This document shows, piece by piece, positions 1 to 6,186 of a stretch of 7,879 nt of DNA. The number at the start of each line of letters is the position of its first letter. Position 1 is the stretch's first letter. Below the pieces are notes generated by a model. That model was not told the origin of the DNA. It saw only the letters and a program-made list of their open reading frames with translations, and did not search any database. A program made the translations under genes and the position numbers. The DNA is from Pyramidobacter sp. (lineage in GTDB: Bacteria; Synergistota; Synergistia; Synergistales; Dethiosulfovibrionaceae). The stretch lies in NCBI GenBank assembly GCA_016286835.1, contig JAEEUD010000079.1:1-7879 (forward strand). The letters are read 5' to 3'.

Positions 1-48
1 CCGCTTCGTTTCGGGGTGATCGCCCGTTGACGAAGCGGAGAATTTTTT
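1..48 (+). terminator. Probable rho-independent terminator of an upstream gene
   Basis: A perfect 9-bp stem (1-9 pairs with 30-38) continues after a small internal loop into a 4-bp stem (12-15 with 23-26). It is followed by AGAA and a run of six T (43-48). This is the form of an intrinsic terminator for a plus-strand gene that ends left of the window; the stem may start before base 1. The 3' arm overlaps the -35 box of the next promoter. Confidence 0.6.
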
Positions 49-55
49 GTAAAAT
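27..55 (+). promoter_or_regulatory. Sigma-70-like promoter of the RpiR regulator gene
   Basis: TTGACG (27-32) and TAAAAT (50-55) are separated by exactly 17 bp, each matching 5 of 6 consensus bases. Transcription would start near 62, giving a leader of about 30 nt before the ATG at 93. The -35 box lies in the 3' arm of the preceding terminator hairpin. Confidence 0.65.
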
Positions 56-63
56 GTACAAAA
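45..63. promoter_or_regulatory. Candidate RpiR operator: inverted repeat over the -10 box
   Basis: TTTTGTA (45-51) and TACAAAA (57-63) form a perfect 7-bp inverted repeat with a 5-bp gap, spanning the -10 box at 50-55. The core TGTA-N5-TACA resembles the TGTA...TACA type of sites known for some RpiR-family proteins such as HexR, though the spacing differs. Its position would suit autorepression. Binding is inferred, not shown. Confidence 0.45.
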
Positions 64-92
64 GTTTATTCTGAGTGACGAGGTGTTGCACA

Positions 93-965
93 ATGGAAGC
101 GAATAAATTGCAGGATCTGCTGCGCGCCAATCTTGATTCGTTGCCCTCGAAAGCGCGTCGCGTCGTCGAATACCTGCTCACGCACATGCGCGAGGCCGCC
201 TTCATCTCCATCGGCGACGTGGCGGCGACGCTGGGCGTGAGCAAGGCGCAGCTCGTGCGCGTGGCACGCATCCTCGGCTTTCAGGGCTATGCCGAGCTGA
301 AAAGCGCGCTCAAGGAATCTGTGCTGGAACAGGTCAATCCTGCCGCCATGCTGGCGCGCGCGATGAGCGAGGAGGGCGACCTGTCCGAACGGATCCGCCA
401 GATGGAACACGCCAACCTCGAAGACACATGGAAGCGTTTGCGCATCGAGGACGTGCGCGCGTTCTGCGAGCTCGTCAAAAATGCAAACGGTATCTACTGC
501 GCTGGCTGGAGCATCTCCGGCATGATGGCCGAGTGTCTGCACAGCCGCCTGCGCGAGCTGGGTCTGCGCGCGCACCAGATGTATCCCGGTTCCGGCTGTC
601 TGACGCTGATCGAACAGGCCCGCAGCATCCGCTCCGACGACCTCGTGATCGCGTTCGATCTGCCCAGCTATTCCGTGCTGCTCACCGAAGCCGTCCAGAA
701 AGCCCGCGAGCACGGCGCCCCTGTCGTCACGATCACCGACAGCCCCGCCGCGCCCGTCTGCAGCAGCGCCACGCTGTCTTTCTTCGTCAGCGACAACAGC
801 CCCACGTTCGGCAGCAGCCTGATCGGTCCGCTCTTTTTGATCCACATCCTCACCTCGCGCCTCTCGCTCGACCTCGGCGATGCCGCCATGAAGGCCCTCG
901 CCGAGCAGAGCCAGTGCCTCCGCGACGAGCGTCTGTACTATCCCGTCTACGCGCTGCGCTACTGA
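93..965 (+). CDS. RpiR/MurR-family transcriptional regulator (HTH + SIS domains)
   Basis: A 290-aa DNA-binding regulator of usual RpiR length. The N-terminal HTH_6 domain (about residues 1-77) includes the helix-turn-helix around 38-60 (ISIGDVAATLGVSKAQLVR) and the typical following segment LGFQGYAELK. The C-terminal SIS domain (about 125-255) is a phosphosugar-type ligand fold, shown by YCAGWS near 135-140, DDLVIAFDLPSYS near 182-194 and VVTITDSPAAP near 211-221. Family members sense phosphosugars or other metabolites; the ligand here is unknown. The ATG at 93 is chosen over the in-frame GTG at 75 because GAGGTG (80-85) lies 7 nt upstream of it. The gene is convergent with dctM and could control the adjacent TRAP operon, but that is inference. 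It has its own promoter and terminator. Confidence 0.88.
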   Translation: MEANKLQDLLRANLDSLPSKARRVVEYLLTHMREAAFISIGDVAATLGVSKAQLVRVARILGFQGYAELKSALKESVLEQVNPAAMLARAMSEEGDLSERIRQMEHANLEDTWKRLRIEDVRAFCELVKNANGIYCAGWSISGMMAECLHSRLRELGLRAHQMYPGSGCLTLIEQARSIRSDDLVIAFDLPSYSVLLTEAVQKAREHGAPVVTITDSPAAPVCSSATLSFFVSDNSPTFGSSLIGPLFLIHILTSRLSLDLGDAAMKALAEQSQCLRDERLYYPVYALRY

Positions 966-994
966 GCGGACGCGAACAAGAGAACAAATCCGCA

Positions 995-1025
995 CGGGCG
1001 GCCCTAAAAAGCCGTCCGCTTTTTT
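995..1025 (+). terminator. Rho-independent terminator of the RpiR gene
   Basis: An 8-bp GC-rich stem (995-1002 pairs with 1011-1018, one G-U pair) with an 8-nt loop is followed by C and six T (1020-1025). It lies 30 nt after the stop codon of the RpiR gene. Confidence 0.8.
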
Positions 1026-1050
1026 CGTGCCTGCGGGCGCGGGAGTGCAA

Positions 1051-1082
1051 AAAAGAGCGCCGGAGGGAACCGGCGCTCTTTT
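1051..1082. terminator. Bidirectional terminator between rpiR-type gene and dctM
   Basis: A perfect 13-bp stem (1051-1063 with 1070-1082) has a 6-nt loop. Read on the minus strand it is followed by a T run (complement of 1049-1054), so it serves as the terminator of dctM, whose stop is at 1122. It is nearly symmetrical and could also back up the plus-strand terminator at 995-1025. Confidence 0.8.
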
Positions 1083-1121
1083 CATTCATATTCTTGTCAT
1101 TGTGGTGGAGCGGCCCTGCTT

Positions 1122-2402
1122 TTACGGCATCAGCACGCCGGGCAGCCAGACGGAGATCTGCGGCACCAGCGTGAGCAGCACCAGCATAATGAGCAGCGCG
1201 GGGAAGAAGGGCATGAAGCCCTGCACGACCTCTTCGATCTTCTGGTGCGTGATGTCGGCGAGGATGTACAGTCCCATGCCTACCGGCGGCGTGGCGATGC
1301 CGATGGTGAGGGCGAAGCACATCAGCACGCCGAGCTGCAGCGTGCTGACGCCCAGCTGCGCCATCAGCGGCAGGAGGATCGGCGTGAGCAGGATCATCGC
1401 ACTGGCTGCCGACATGAAGCAGCCAAGCAGCAGAAGCAGCAGGTCGATGAGGATGAGCACGACGAACTTGTTCTGCGTCAGGCTGAGGATCAGCGCGGCC
1501 AGTTTGTTGGGCAGCATCTCCATCGTCAGGATGTATGACATCGTCGAGGCGAAGCCGAAGAGGATCAGACTTGATGAGGCCATCACCATCGATTCGCGCA
1601 CGGCGTGCCAAAGAGCCTTCCATTTCAGCGTGCGGTAGATCACGCCCAGCAGGATCGAGTAGAGCACGGCGACGACGCCGGCTTCGGTGGGGCTGACGAC
1701 CCCGCTTGTCATTCCGAAAACGATGATGACGGGCGCCAGCAGCGACCACACGGCCTTCTTGAAGATGTTCCAGCGCTCGCGCATCGGCGTGTACTGCCCG
1801 CGCGGGAAGATGTCGGGCCGTCTGACAGCGATGCGCGCGCACATCAGCATGAGCGCGATCGTGATCGCCACGCCGGGCAGGATGCCGGCCAGGAACAGGC
1901 GGGCGATCGACGTGTTGGTAACGACGCCGAAGAGGATGAAGAAGACGCTGGGAGGGATGATCGGGCCGACCATCGACGAGGCCAGCGTGATGCCCGTGCT
2001 GTATTTGAGGTCGTAGCCGTTGTCGGTCATCGATCTGATCTCGATCGGGCCGAGCGCGGCGCAGTCAGCTGCGGCCGCGCCGGAGATGCCGGCGAAGACC
2101 ATCGAACACAGGCAGTTGACGTGGGCCAGGCCGCCGGGCCAGTGGCCGACGCAGGCGTTGGCGAAGCGGAAGATCTGATCGGCAACGCCGCAGACGCCCA
2201 TGATGTTGCCGGCCATCATGAAGAAGAACAGCGCCAGCAGATTCCAGGCCATTGCGCCGTCAATGACGCCCTGCGCGATCAGATACATCGGCATGTCGGA
2301 GAGGAAACAGCCGACCGCCGCCGAAGCGCCCATGGCGATGATGACGGGCGCTTTCAAAAACAGCAGGACGATGAGGGTGATGATCAGCGCGGCGGATACC
2401 AT
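1122..2402 (-). CDS. dctM: TRAP transporter large permease subunit (DctM family)
   Basis: A 426-aa polytopic inner-membrane protein, the normal DctM length. It forms the ion-driven translocation channel of a tripartite ATP-independent periplasmic transporter with DctQ and the binding protein DctP. Hydrophobic helices run through most of its length. Family signatures are visible: FAGISGAAAADCAALGPIEI (about 103-122), SSMVGPIIPPS (142-152), GVVSPTEAGVVAVLY (234-248) and IGIATPPVGMGLY (367-379). The ATG directly abuts the TAA of dctQ, and its AAGGAGG ribosome-binding site lies inside the dctQ end, so the two are probably translationally coupled. It is the last gene of the minus-strand unit, followed by the terminator at 1051-1082. 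The substrate cannot be told from this subunit. No truncation is seen. Confidence 0.95.
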   Translation of the reverse strand: MVSAALIITLIVLLFLKAPVIIAMGASAAVGCFLSDMPMYLIAQGVIDGAMAWNLLALFFFMMAGNIMGVCGVADQIFRFANACVGHWPGGLAHVNCLCSMVFAGISGAAAADCAALGPIEIRSMTDNGYDLKYSTGITLASSMVGPIIPPSVFFILFGVVTNTSIARLFLAGILPGVAITIALMLMCARIAVRRPDIFPRGQYTPMRERWNIFKKAVWSLLAPVIIVFGMTSGVVSPTEAGVVAVLYSILLGVIYRTLKWKALWHAVRESMVMASSSLILFGFASTMSYILTMEMLPNKLAALILSLTQNKFVVLILIDLLLLLLGCFMSAASAMILLTPILLPLMAQLGVSTLQLGVLMCFALTIGIATPPVGMGLYILADITHQKIEEVVQGFMPFFPALLIMLVLLTLVPQISVWLPGVLMP

Positions 2403-2897
2403 TTACAGCTCGCCTCCTTCGGCAGAAGCGTGTTTTTCTTCGGGCTCGCCCTTGACGATCTTCCACAGGTTCCAGAGCCCGTTGTAAATGATCGCGAGGC
2501 CCAGGAGGTACACGGGGAGAAGATTGGTCTCCGGGGGAAATGGCAGATACTGCTCGGGAGCGGCCATGCCGACCAGCTCTGTATAGTCATAGACAGCCCA
2601 GAGCAGGACGCCTCCAAAAACGACACAGAGCGCATTGACGATAAACTCGACGAAACGTCCCAGGGCAGGCGGCAGGTAATCGACGACGATACCGACGCGC
2701 GTTTCGGTGCCTTTGAGGAAGTGCGAGGCGACGCCGGGCACGACGGAGAACAGGCCGAGGAACGTGAGCAGCTCGACCGTCCAGGCGACGGGCTTGCCCA
2801 TGGCGCGCGAGACGATCTGGAGCGTGGCGACGGCGATCATCAAGCAGCCGTTGAAGCCGAGCAGCCAGTCAAGGCACGCGGCTATTTTCTTTGCCAA
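2403..2897 (-). CDS. dctQ: TRAP transporter small permease subunit (DctQ family)
   Basis: A 164-aa membrane protein with four hydrophobic segments (about residues 11-30, 40-60, 84-103 and 126-147), the DctQ topology. The sequence WTVELLTFLGLFSVV (39-53) matches the conserved W.EEL..F region, and the tail is charged and cytoplasmic-looking (KIVKGEPEEKHASAEGGEL). A TTG start at 2897 is chosen: minus-strand AGGAAG lies 7 nt upstream, the protein then begins MAKKIAACLDWLLG as expected for the family, and no ATG or GTG lies nearby. The frame stays open upstream to 3083, but that part is not DctQ-like and runs antisense to the DUF3795 gene. DctP is coded about 550 bp upstream with an opposite-strand gene between, so dctQM probably needs its own promoter; I could not pick one convincingly. 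Confidence 0.9.
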   Translation of the reverse strand: MAKKIAACLDWLLGFNGCLMIAVATLQIVSRAMGKPVAWTVELLTFLGLFSVVPGVASHFLKGTETRVGIVVDYLPPALGRFVEFIVNALCVVFGGVLLWAVYDYTELVGMAAPEQYLPFPPETNLLPVYLLGLAIIYNGLWNLWKIVKGEPEEKHASAEGGEL

Positions 2898-2943
2898 GAT
2901 GGATCTTCCTTTCTGTTCAACTGTTTCAAGAAAAGATGACGCT

Positions 2944-2964
2944 GTTAAAAGGATTCTCTTTAAC
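2944..2964. repeat. Inverted repeat GTTAAA-N9-TTTAAC in the dctQ/DUF3795 intergenic region
   Basis: Perfect 6-bp arms at 2944-2949 and 2959-2964 enclose a 9-bp gap in the 124-bp divergent region. The right arm overlaps the -35 area of the DUF3795 promoter. This is a candidate regulator-binding site; no function is known. Confidence 0.35.
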
Positions 2965-2986
2965 TGTGACGCGCCTGTGCTAGAAT
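2959..2986 (+). promoter_or_regulatory. Candidate promoter of the DUF3795 gene
   Basis: A -10 box TAGAAT (2981-2986, 5 of 6) has a TG two bases before it. The -35 is weak: TTTAAC (2959-2964, 16-bp spacer) or TTAACT (2960-2965, 15-bp spacer). The start would fall near 2993, about 29 nt before the GTG start. Confidence 0.4.
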
Positions 2987-3021
2987 TGGGACACGATACC
3001 ATCAAGGGGAGGCGCGTTCCT

Positions 3022-3354
3022 GTGAGAACGATGATTGCGTACTGCGGGCTGGACTGCGGGCAATGCGACGCGTACCGCGCCACGATCGGCGACGATCAGA
3101 CGCTGCGCGAGAAGACGGCAAAGGCATGGTCGGAGATGAACCACGCCGAGATCCTGCCCGAACACATCAACTGCGAGGGCTGCCGCACCGACGGGATCAA
3201 GTTCGTGTACTGCGAGAGCATGTGCCCGATCCGCCGGTGCGCCCTGAGCAAGGGCATGACGACCTGCGGCGACTGCGCGGAGCTGGAAACGTGCGAAAAG
3301 GTCAGACCGGTTCTCGACAACGTTCCCGGGACCCGCGAAAACCTGCGCGGCTGA
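3022..3354 (+). CDS. DUF3795-type small cysteine-rich protein
   Basis: A 110-aa soluble protein with 11 cysteines (residues 8, 12, 15, 51, 54, 64, 68, 73, 82, 85, 91). The opening MIAYCGLDCGQCDAYRAT is the recognisable DUF3795 signature, followed by INCEGCRTDG, CESMCPIRRCA and TTCGDCAELETC. The CxxC-like spacing suggests metal (zinc or Fe-S) binding; the family has no established function. The GTG at 3022 is taken as start because AAGGGGAGG (3004-3012) sits 9 nt upstream; the ATG at 3031 would be 18 nt away and is less likely. It lies alone on the plus strand, inside a TRAP gene cluster coded on the minus strand, divergent from dctQ and convergent with dctP. Its base composition looks like that of its neighbours. 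Confidence 0.83.
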   Translation: MRTMIAYCGLDCGQCDAYRATIGDDQTLREKTAKAWSEMNHAEILPEHINCEGCRTDGIKFVYCESMCPIRRCALSKGMTTCGDCAELETCEKVRPVLDNVPGTRENLRG

Positions 3355-3382
3355 GTGGCCTTTGCAAAAGCGAATGTACAGA

Positions 3383-3422
3383 AGAAGCGGGCGGAGCTGT
3401 CAGAGAAGTTCCGCCCGCTTCT
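3383..3422. terminator. Hairpin between convergent DUF3795 and dctP genes, probable terminator
   Basis: A perfect 13-bp GC-rich stem (3383-3395 with 3410-3422) has a 14-nt loop, 28 nt after the DUF3795 stop and 22 nt past the dctP stop. Its arms are AGAAGCGGGCGGA and the complement. There is no proper T run on either side, so terminator strength is uncertain. It could end both transcripts or protect 3' ends. Confidence 0.5.
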
Positions 3423-3444
3423 GCGCGTCAAAGGTCAGAAAAAG

Positions 3445-4437
3445 CTACTGGATGGCGCGAACACGCGCGGCGTATCCCTTGGGGATGTAATCCTTGTTTT
3501 CGAGCTCCTCGATGAAGGGCTCCATCTTGGCGCGCCACGGAGCAAGATCGGTCTCGATCAGCTCGACGCCGTATTCCTTCTTCATCTTTTCGATGATCTC
3601 GCCGCTCTTGTTGAGCGCCTGGTCGGTCACGTAGTCGCCGGCCTTGTTGATCTCATCGAGCAGGATCTCCTGCTGCTCCTTGGTCAGCTTCTGGAAGGCG
3701 CGGTCGTTCATGACCACGGCCACCTGCTGGGGATATTCGTAGGTGATCGTCAGATAGGGCGCGACCTCGCAGAACTTGAACAGGTACGCGTCGACGACGG
3801 GGCAGGTAACGGCGTCAACGGTGCCCTGCTTGAGCGCCAGATACGTCTCGGTGTAGGGGATGACGGTGACGGCGCAGCCCAGCTGCTCCCAGGCGCGGAC
3901 GCTGGTGGGGTTGGAGTTCATGCGCAGCTTCAGCCCCTTGAGATCGTCGATCGAGCGGATCGGCTTGCGCGAGCAGATCACGCGGAAGGGACCGCGCAGC
4001 CAGTTGCGCTTCGTGTTGACGACACGCAGGCCGGCCTTTTTGAGCATCGGTTCTTCGACCTCTTTTTCCATGTCGCTGAGCAGGAACTTGCGGTAGTGCT
4101 CGTTGTCGCGGAACATGTAGGGCACGGCAGGCGCGCGCAGGAGCGGCGCGTACATGTCGTAATAGCCGTAACCGTCGGCGTAGAAGTGCTGCACGCCGCG
4201 GATCATGTTTTCGACCTGCTTCTTGGCGTCGCCGAGCACTTCGCCGAAGTAGCACTGGATCTCCACTTCGCCGTTCGTGCGGGCCTTGATGTTGTCAGCG
4301 GCCTGCTGAAGAGCGACGCTCTCGGGGTGCGTGGCGATCATCTTATTGCCGAGCTTCAGCCTGGTGACGGCCTCAGCCGAAACGGCGCTCAGCGCCACGG
4401 CGGTGAACAGGGCGAACAGGGCAAAACGTTTTTTCAT
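3445..4437 (-). CDS. dctP: TRAP transporter periplasmic substrate-binding protein (DctP family)
   Basis: A 330-aa exported protein of normal DctP length. It begins with a signal peptide (MKKRFALFALFTAVALSAVSAEA, probable cleavage near residue 23, no lipobox Cys). The mature part shows the DctP pattern: LGNKMIATHPESVALQQAADNI (29-50), the segment DDLKGLKLRMNSN (164-176) and the segment VIPYTETYLALKQGTVDAV (192-210). Arg172 is at the place of the family Arg that usually salt-bridges the ligand carboxylate, so an organic acid ligand is expected. It captures the ligand in the periplasm for DctQM. The ATG at 4437 has GAAGGGAGAG about 7 nt upstream. A good promoter lies just before it, so it can be made apart from the amidase gene upstream. 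The ligand itself is not predictable from sequence. Confidence 0.94.
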   Translation of the reverse strand: MKKRFALFALFTAVALSAVSAEAVTRLKLGNKMIATHPESVALQQAADNIKARTNGEVEIQCYFGEVLGDAKKQVENMIRGVQHFYADGYGYYDMYAPLLRAPAVPYMFRDNEHYRKFLLSDMEKEVEEPMLKKAGLRVVNTKRNWLRGPFRVICSRKPIRSIDDLKGLKLRMNSNPTSVRAWEQLGCAVTVIPYTETYLALKQGTVDAVTCPVVDAYLFKFCEVAPYLTITYEYPQQVAVVMNDRAFQKLTKEQQEILLDEINKAGDYVTDQALNKSGEIIEKMKKEYGVELIETDLAPWRAKMEPFIEELENKDYIPKGYAARVRAIQ

Positions 4438-4472
4438 GTGATAACTCTCCCTTCGAATGATAAATGCGAGCC

Positions 4473-4483
4473 TGAACTGTTCA
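4473..4483. repeat. Small palindrome in the dctP leader
   Basis: TGAAC and GTTCA arms flank one central base, between the dctP promoter and its ribosome-binding site. A similar stretch (2917-2930) lies just before the dctQ ribosome-binding site; 11 of 14 bases agree on the minus strand. It may be a shared regulatory site or chance. Confidence 0.25.
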
Positions 4484-4504
4484 AAGACAGAGGACTCCTG
4501 CAAA

Positions 4505-4532
4505 ATTATACCGAAAATCGGACGTTTGTGAA
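4505..4532 (-). promoter_or_regulatory. Sigma-70-like promoter of dctP
   Basis: On the minus strand TTCACA (4532-4527, 5 of 6) and a perfect TATAAT (4510-4505) are 16 bp apart. The start would be near 4498, giving a leader of about 60 nt. It lies just downstream of the amidase stop codon and allows separate, probably stronger, dctP expression. Confidence 0.65.
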
Positions 4533-4547
4533 TAGTCTTTTTCAAAA

Positions 4548-5375
4548 CTATTCCGCGGGCCAGACGTAGGCTTCGGGATGGCGGTTTTTCAGGCTGGGCA
4601 GCTGCTCGCGCACCTGATCGACGTAATCGGTGTCGATCTCGGCGTAGATGACCTGCTCGCGGTCTTCGGCGCAGGCGATCGTGACGCCCCACGGATTGAT
4701 GATCATCGAACGGCCGTAGGCCTGGAAGGCCGGTTTCTTGCCGAACTGGCCGGGCGCGACGACGTAGCACTGGTTTTCGATCGCGCGCGTCTTGAGGATG
4801 CACTCCCAGTGGTCCTTGCCCGTGAACATCGTGTAGTTGGCGGGCACGAACAGCACTTTCGCTCCCTTGAGCGCCATGATGCGGTAGATCTCCGGGAAGC
4901 GCATGTCGTAGCAGATCGACAGGCCCACCTTGCAGAACTCGGTGTCGCAGACGACGACCTTATTGCCGGACTTTTTCGTGTCCGACTCGCGCGTGGAAGG
5001 TCCGTTCTTGATCTCCACGTCGTACATGTGGATCTTCTCGTACTTGCCGGCCAGCTTGCCGTTCGGGTCGTACAGCAGCGTCGTGTTGTATAGCTTGGTC
5101 TCGCCATGGATCACCTCGCCGATGCTGCCGCAGTGCAGCCAGATCTTGTGCTGCTTCGCCTTGGCGGCGAAAAATTCGCTCATCGGGCCGGGAACGGGCT
5201 CGGCGCTGGCGAACGTGCCTTCCTTGCTGCCGCAGAAATGCACGTTTTCGGGCATCGACACGAACTGCGCGCCGCGAGCGGCGGCTTCGTCGATGAACTT
5301 GCCGACCTTGTCGAGGTTGGCCTGCTTGTCGGCCTGCGAGTCGATCTGGATGACGGCCATCAGGAACTTGCTCAT
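4548..5375 (-). CDS. Carbon-nitrogen hydrolase, Nit1/Nit2-like amidase
   Basis: A 275-aa cytoplasmic enzyme of the nitrilase superfamily (CN_hydrolase domain over nearly the whole length). The catalytic triad is visible: Glu43 in MPENVHF, Lys114 in GKYEKIHMYDV, and Cys155 in GLSICYDMRFPE. The sequences DKQANLDKV (16-24) and RAIENQCYVVAPGQ (197-210) resemble the Nit1/Nit2 branch, whose known members are deaminated-glutathione amidase and omega-amidase (2-oxoglutaramate to 2-oxoglutarate). Hydrolysis of a side-chain amide on a keto acid is therefore more likely than true nitrile hydrolysis; the actual substrate is not known. The ATG at 5375 follows AGGAGG with an 8-nt spacer. It lies 35 nt downstream of the RraA-like gene in the same operon and upstream of dctP, suggesting it acts on the imported compound or a product of it. 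Confidence 0.9.
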   Translation of the reverse strand: MSKFLMAVIQIDSQADKQANLDKVGKFIDEAAARGAQFVSMPENVHFCGSKEGTFASAEPVPGPMSEFFAAKAKQHKIWLHCGSIGEVIHGETKLYNTTLLYDPNGKLAGKYEKIHMYDVEIKNGPSTRESDTKKSGNKVVVCDTEFCKVGLSICYDMRFPEIYRIMALKGAKVLFVPANYTMFTGKDHWECILKTRAIENQCYVVAPGQFGKKPAFQAYGRSMIINPWGVTIACAEDREQVIYAEIDTDYVDQVREQLPSLKNRHPEAYVWPAE

Positions 5376-5410
5376 GCGTTTTTCCTCCTGAAATAGAGTT
5401 TCACGTGGAA

Positions 5411-6082
5411 CTATTTTGCGTTCTTCTCGAAGTACTCTTTGATCAGCGCGCCGGCGCGGGTCACGTCTGCCATGTGCTCGCCCTTGGCGATGCGCTCGCG
5501 CTTGCCCGGTTCGGTGGCCTGGATCTCGATGGCGCGCCTGCACACGGATTCGGCTTCCTCGGGCGGCAGCACGACGAAGCCGTTCTCGTCGCCCAGCACG
5601 ATGTCGCCGGGATTGACGCAGACGCCGCAGCAGGTGACGGGCGTGTTGATCTCGCCGTCAAGGCCGAACAGGCGCGTCGTGATCGCAGAAAGGCGGCGGT
5701 AGAGCACGATCAGGCCGTACTCGCGGATCTCATCGATGTCGGTGGCCGCGCCGTCGACGATGACGCCCTCGACGCCCGAGACGTGCAGCGCCCACGAGAC
5801 CACGCCGCCCAGCGCCGCGTACTGCTGATCGCCGGCGCGGTCGATGACCAGCACGTCGCCGGGGCCGACCATCTCGGTGACTTTGTGCAGCAGCGTGCTG
5901 TCGTTCGACGCCAGCTTGCAGGTGACGGCGCGTCCGATGAAGCGCTTGCCGGGCAGCGAGATGAACAGCGGCTGGTTGTTGAAGCCGAAATTGCGGAAGT
6001 GGCCGATCGTCGCCGGTTCGGCGGCGCTGATGGCCTTCAGCTGTTCGTTGCTGAGCGAGACGACGTTGGGATTGATGATCAT
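5411..6082 (-). CDS. RraA-like aldolase/lyase, copy A (HMG/CHA aldolase family)
   Basis: A 223-aa protein of the RraA-like fold, which includes 4-hydroxy-4-methyl-2-oxoglutarate/4-carboxy-4-hydroxy-2-oxoadipate aldolases (divalent-metal retro-aldolases that also decarboxylate oxaloacetate) and the RNase E inhibitor RraA. Seen here: GPGDVLVID (73-81), LGGVVSWALHVSGVEGVIVDGAATDIDEI (91-119), VNPGDIVLGDENGFVVLP (156-173). The aldolase motif G-X20-R-D-X2-E/D is present with correct spacing at G93, D115 and E118, but the Arg is Thr114. Older databases often mislabel this family as menaquinone methyltransferase. The acidic residues for metal binding argue for an enzyme and not an RNase E inhibitor. 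Roughly half identical to copy B at 6338. The SD (GGAG) is about 14 nt from the ATG, an unusually long spacing. First gene of the operon with the amidase. Confidence 0.87.
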   Translation of the reverse strand: MIINPNVVSLSNEQLKAISAAEPATIGHFRNFGFNNQPLFISLPGKRFIGRAVTCKLASNDSTLLHKVTEMVGPGDVLVIDRAGDQQYAALGGVVSWALHVSGVEGVIVDGAATDIDEIREYGLIVLYRRLSAITTRLFGLDGEINTPVTCCGVCVNPGDIVLGDENGFVVLPPEEAESVCRRAIEIQATEPGKRERIAKGEHMADVTRAGALIKEYFEKNAK

Positions 6083-6167
6083 TTTGGGAAGAACATCTCC
6101 TTCTTGAAATGAAAAGCCGCGCCGGATAAAATCCTTTTGGGGAATTCATTGACAGCGGACTTTCGTG

Positions 6168-6186
6168 ATGATAACATTATAATCAT
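6168..6186. promoter_or_regulatory. Candidate operator on the -10 box of the RraA-A/amidase promoter
   Basis: A 19-bp near-palindrome (ATGATAACATTATAATCAT) with 7 of 9 pairs matching is centred almost on the -10 box (6176-6181). It shares 12 of 19 bases with the near-palindrome at 7824-7842 in the gntR promoter, so GntR is the likely ligand-controlled repressor. Binding is inferred. Confidence 0.45.

Noticed and set aside
75..92. Upstream GTG start for the RpiR gene (six more residues, MTRCCT)
   Set aside because: The Shine-Dalgarno GAGGTG (80-85) lies after that GTG and is well spaced for the ATG at 93.
66..1085. Minus-strand open frame over the RpiR gene
   Set aside because: It shadows the HTH-SIS gene and runs through two terminators; its composition is low-complexity and no domain is recognised.
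1605..2939. Long plus-strand open frame (444 codons) across dctM and dctQ
   Set aside because: It is antisense to two clear membrane-protein genes, is full of Asp, Arg, Gly and His as expected from reading GC-rich genes backwards, and resembles no family.
2707..3021. In-frame upstream extension of the DUF3795 gene
   Set aside because: The extra part would be antisense to dctQ and unlike the family; the Shine-Dalgarno at 3004-3012 marks the GTG at 3022.
3355..4569. Plus-strand open frame (404 codons) starting right after the DUF3795 stop
   Set aside because: It is antisense to dctP over almost all its length; the strong DctP signatures with signal peptide and ribosome-binding site are on the minus strand.
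5411..6082. Annotation of the RraA-like proteins as menaquinone methyltransferase or as RNase E inhibitor
   Set aside because: The first is an old database error for this fold. The second is unlikely as the D-X2-E metal-binding residues, missing in RraA proper, are kept.
6083..6100. Five-codon mini-frame (ATGTTC...AAATGA) overlapping the start of RraA-like copy A
   Set aside because: Its GGAG sits directly against the ATG, too close to serve as its ribosome-binding site; more likely chance.
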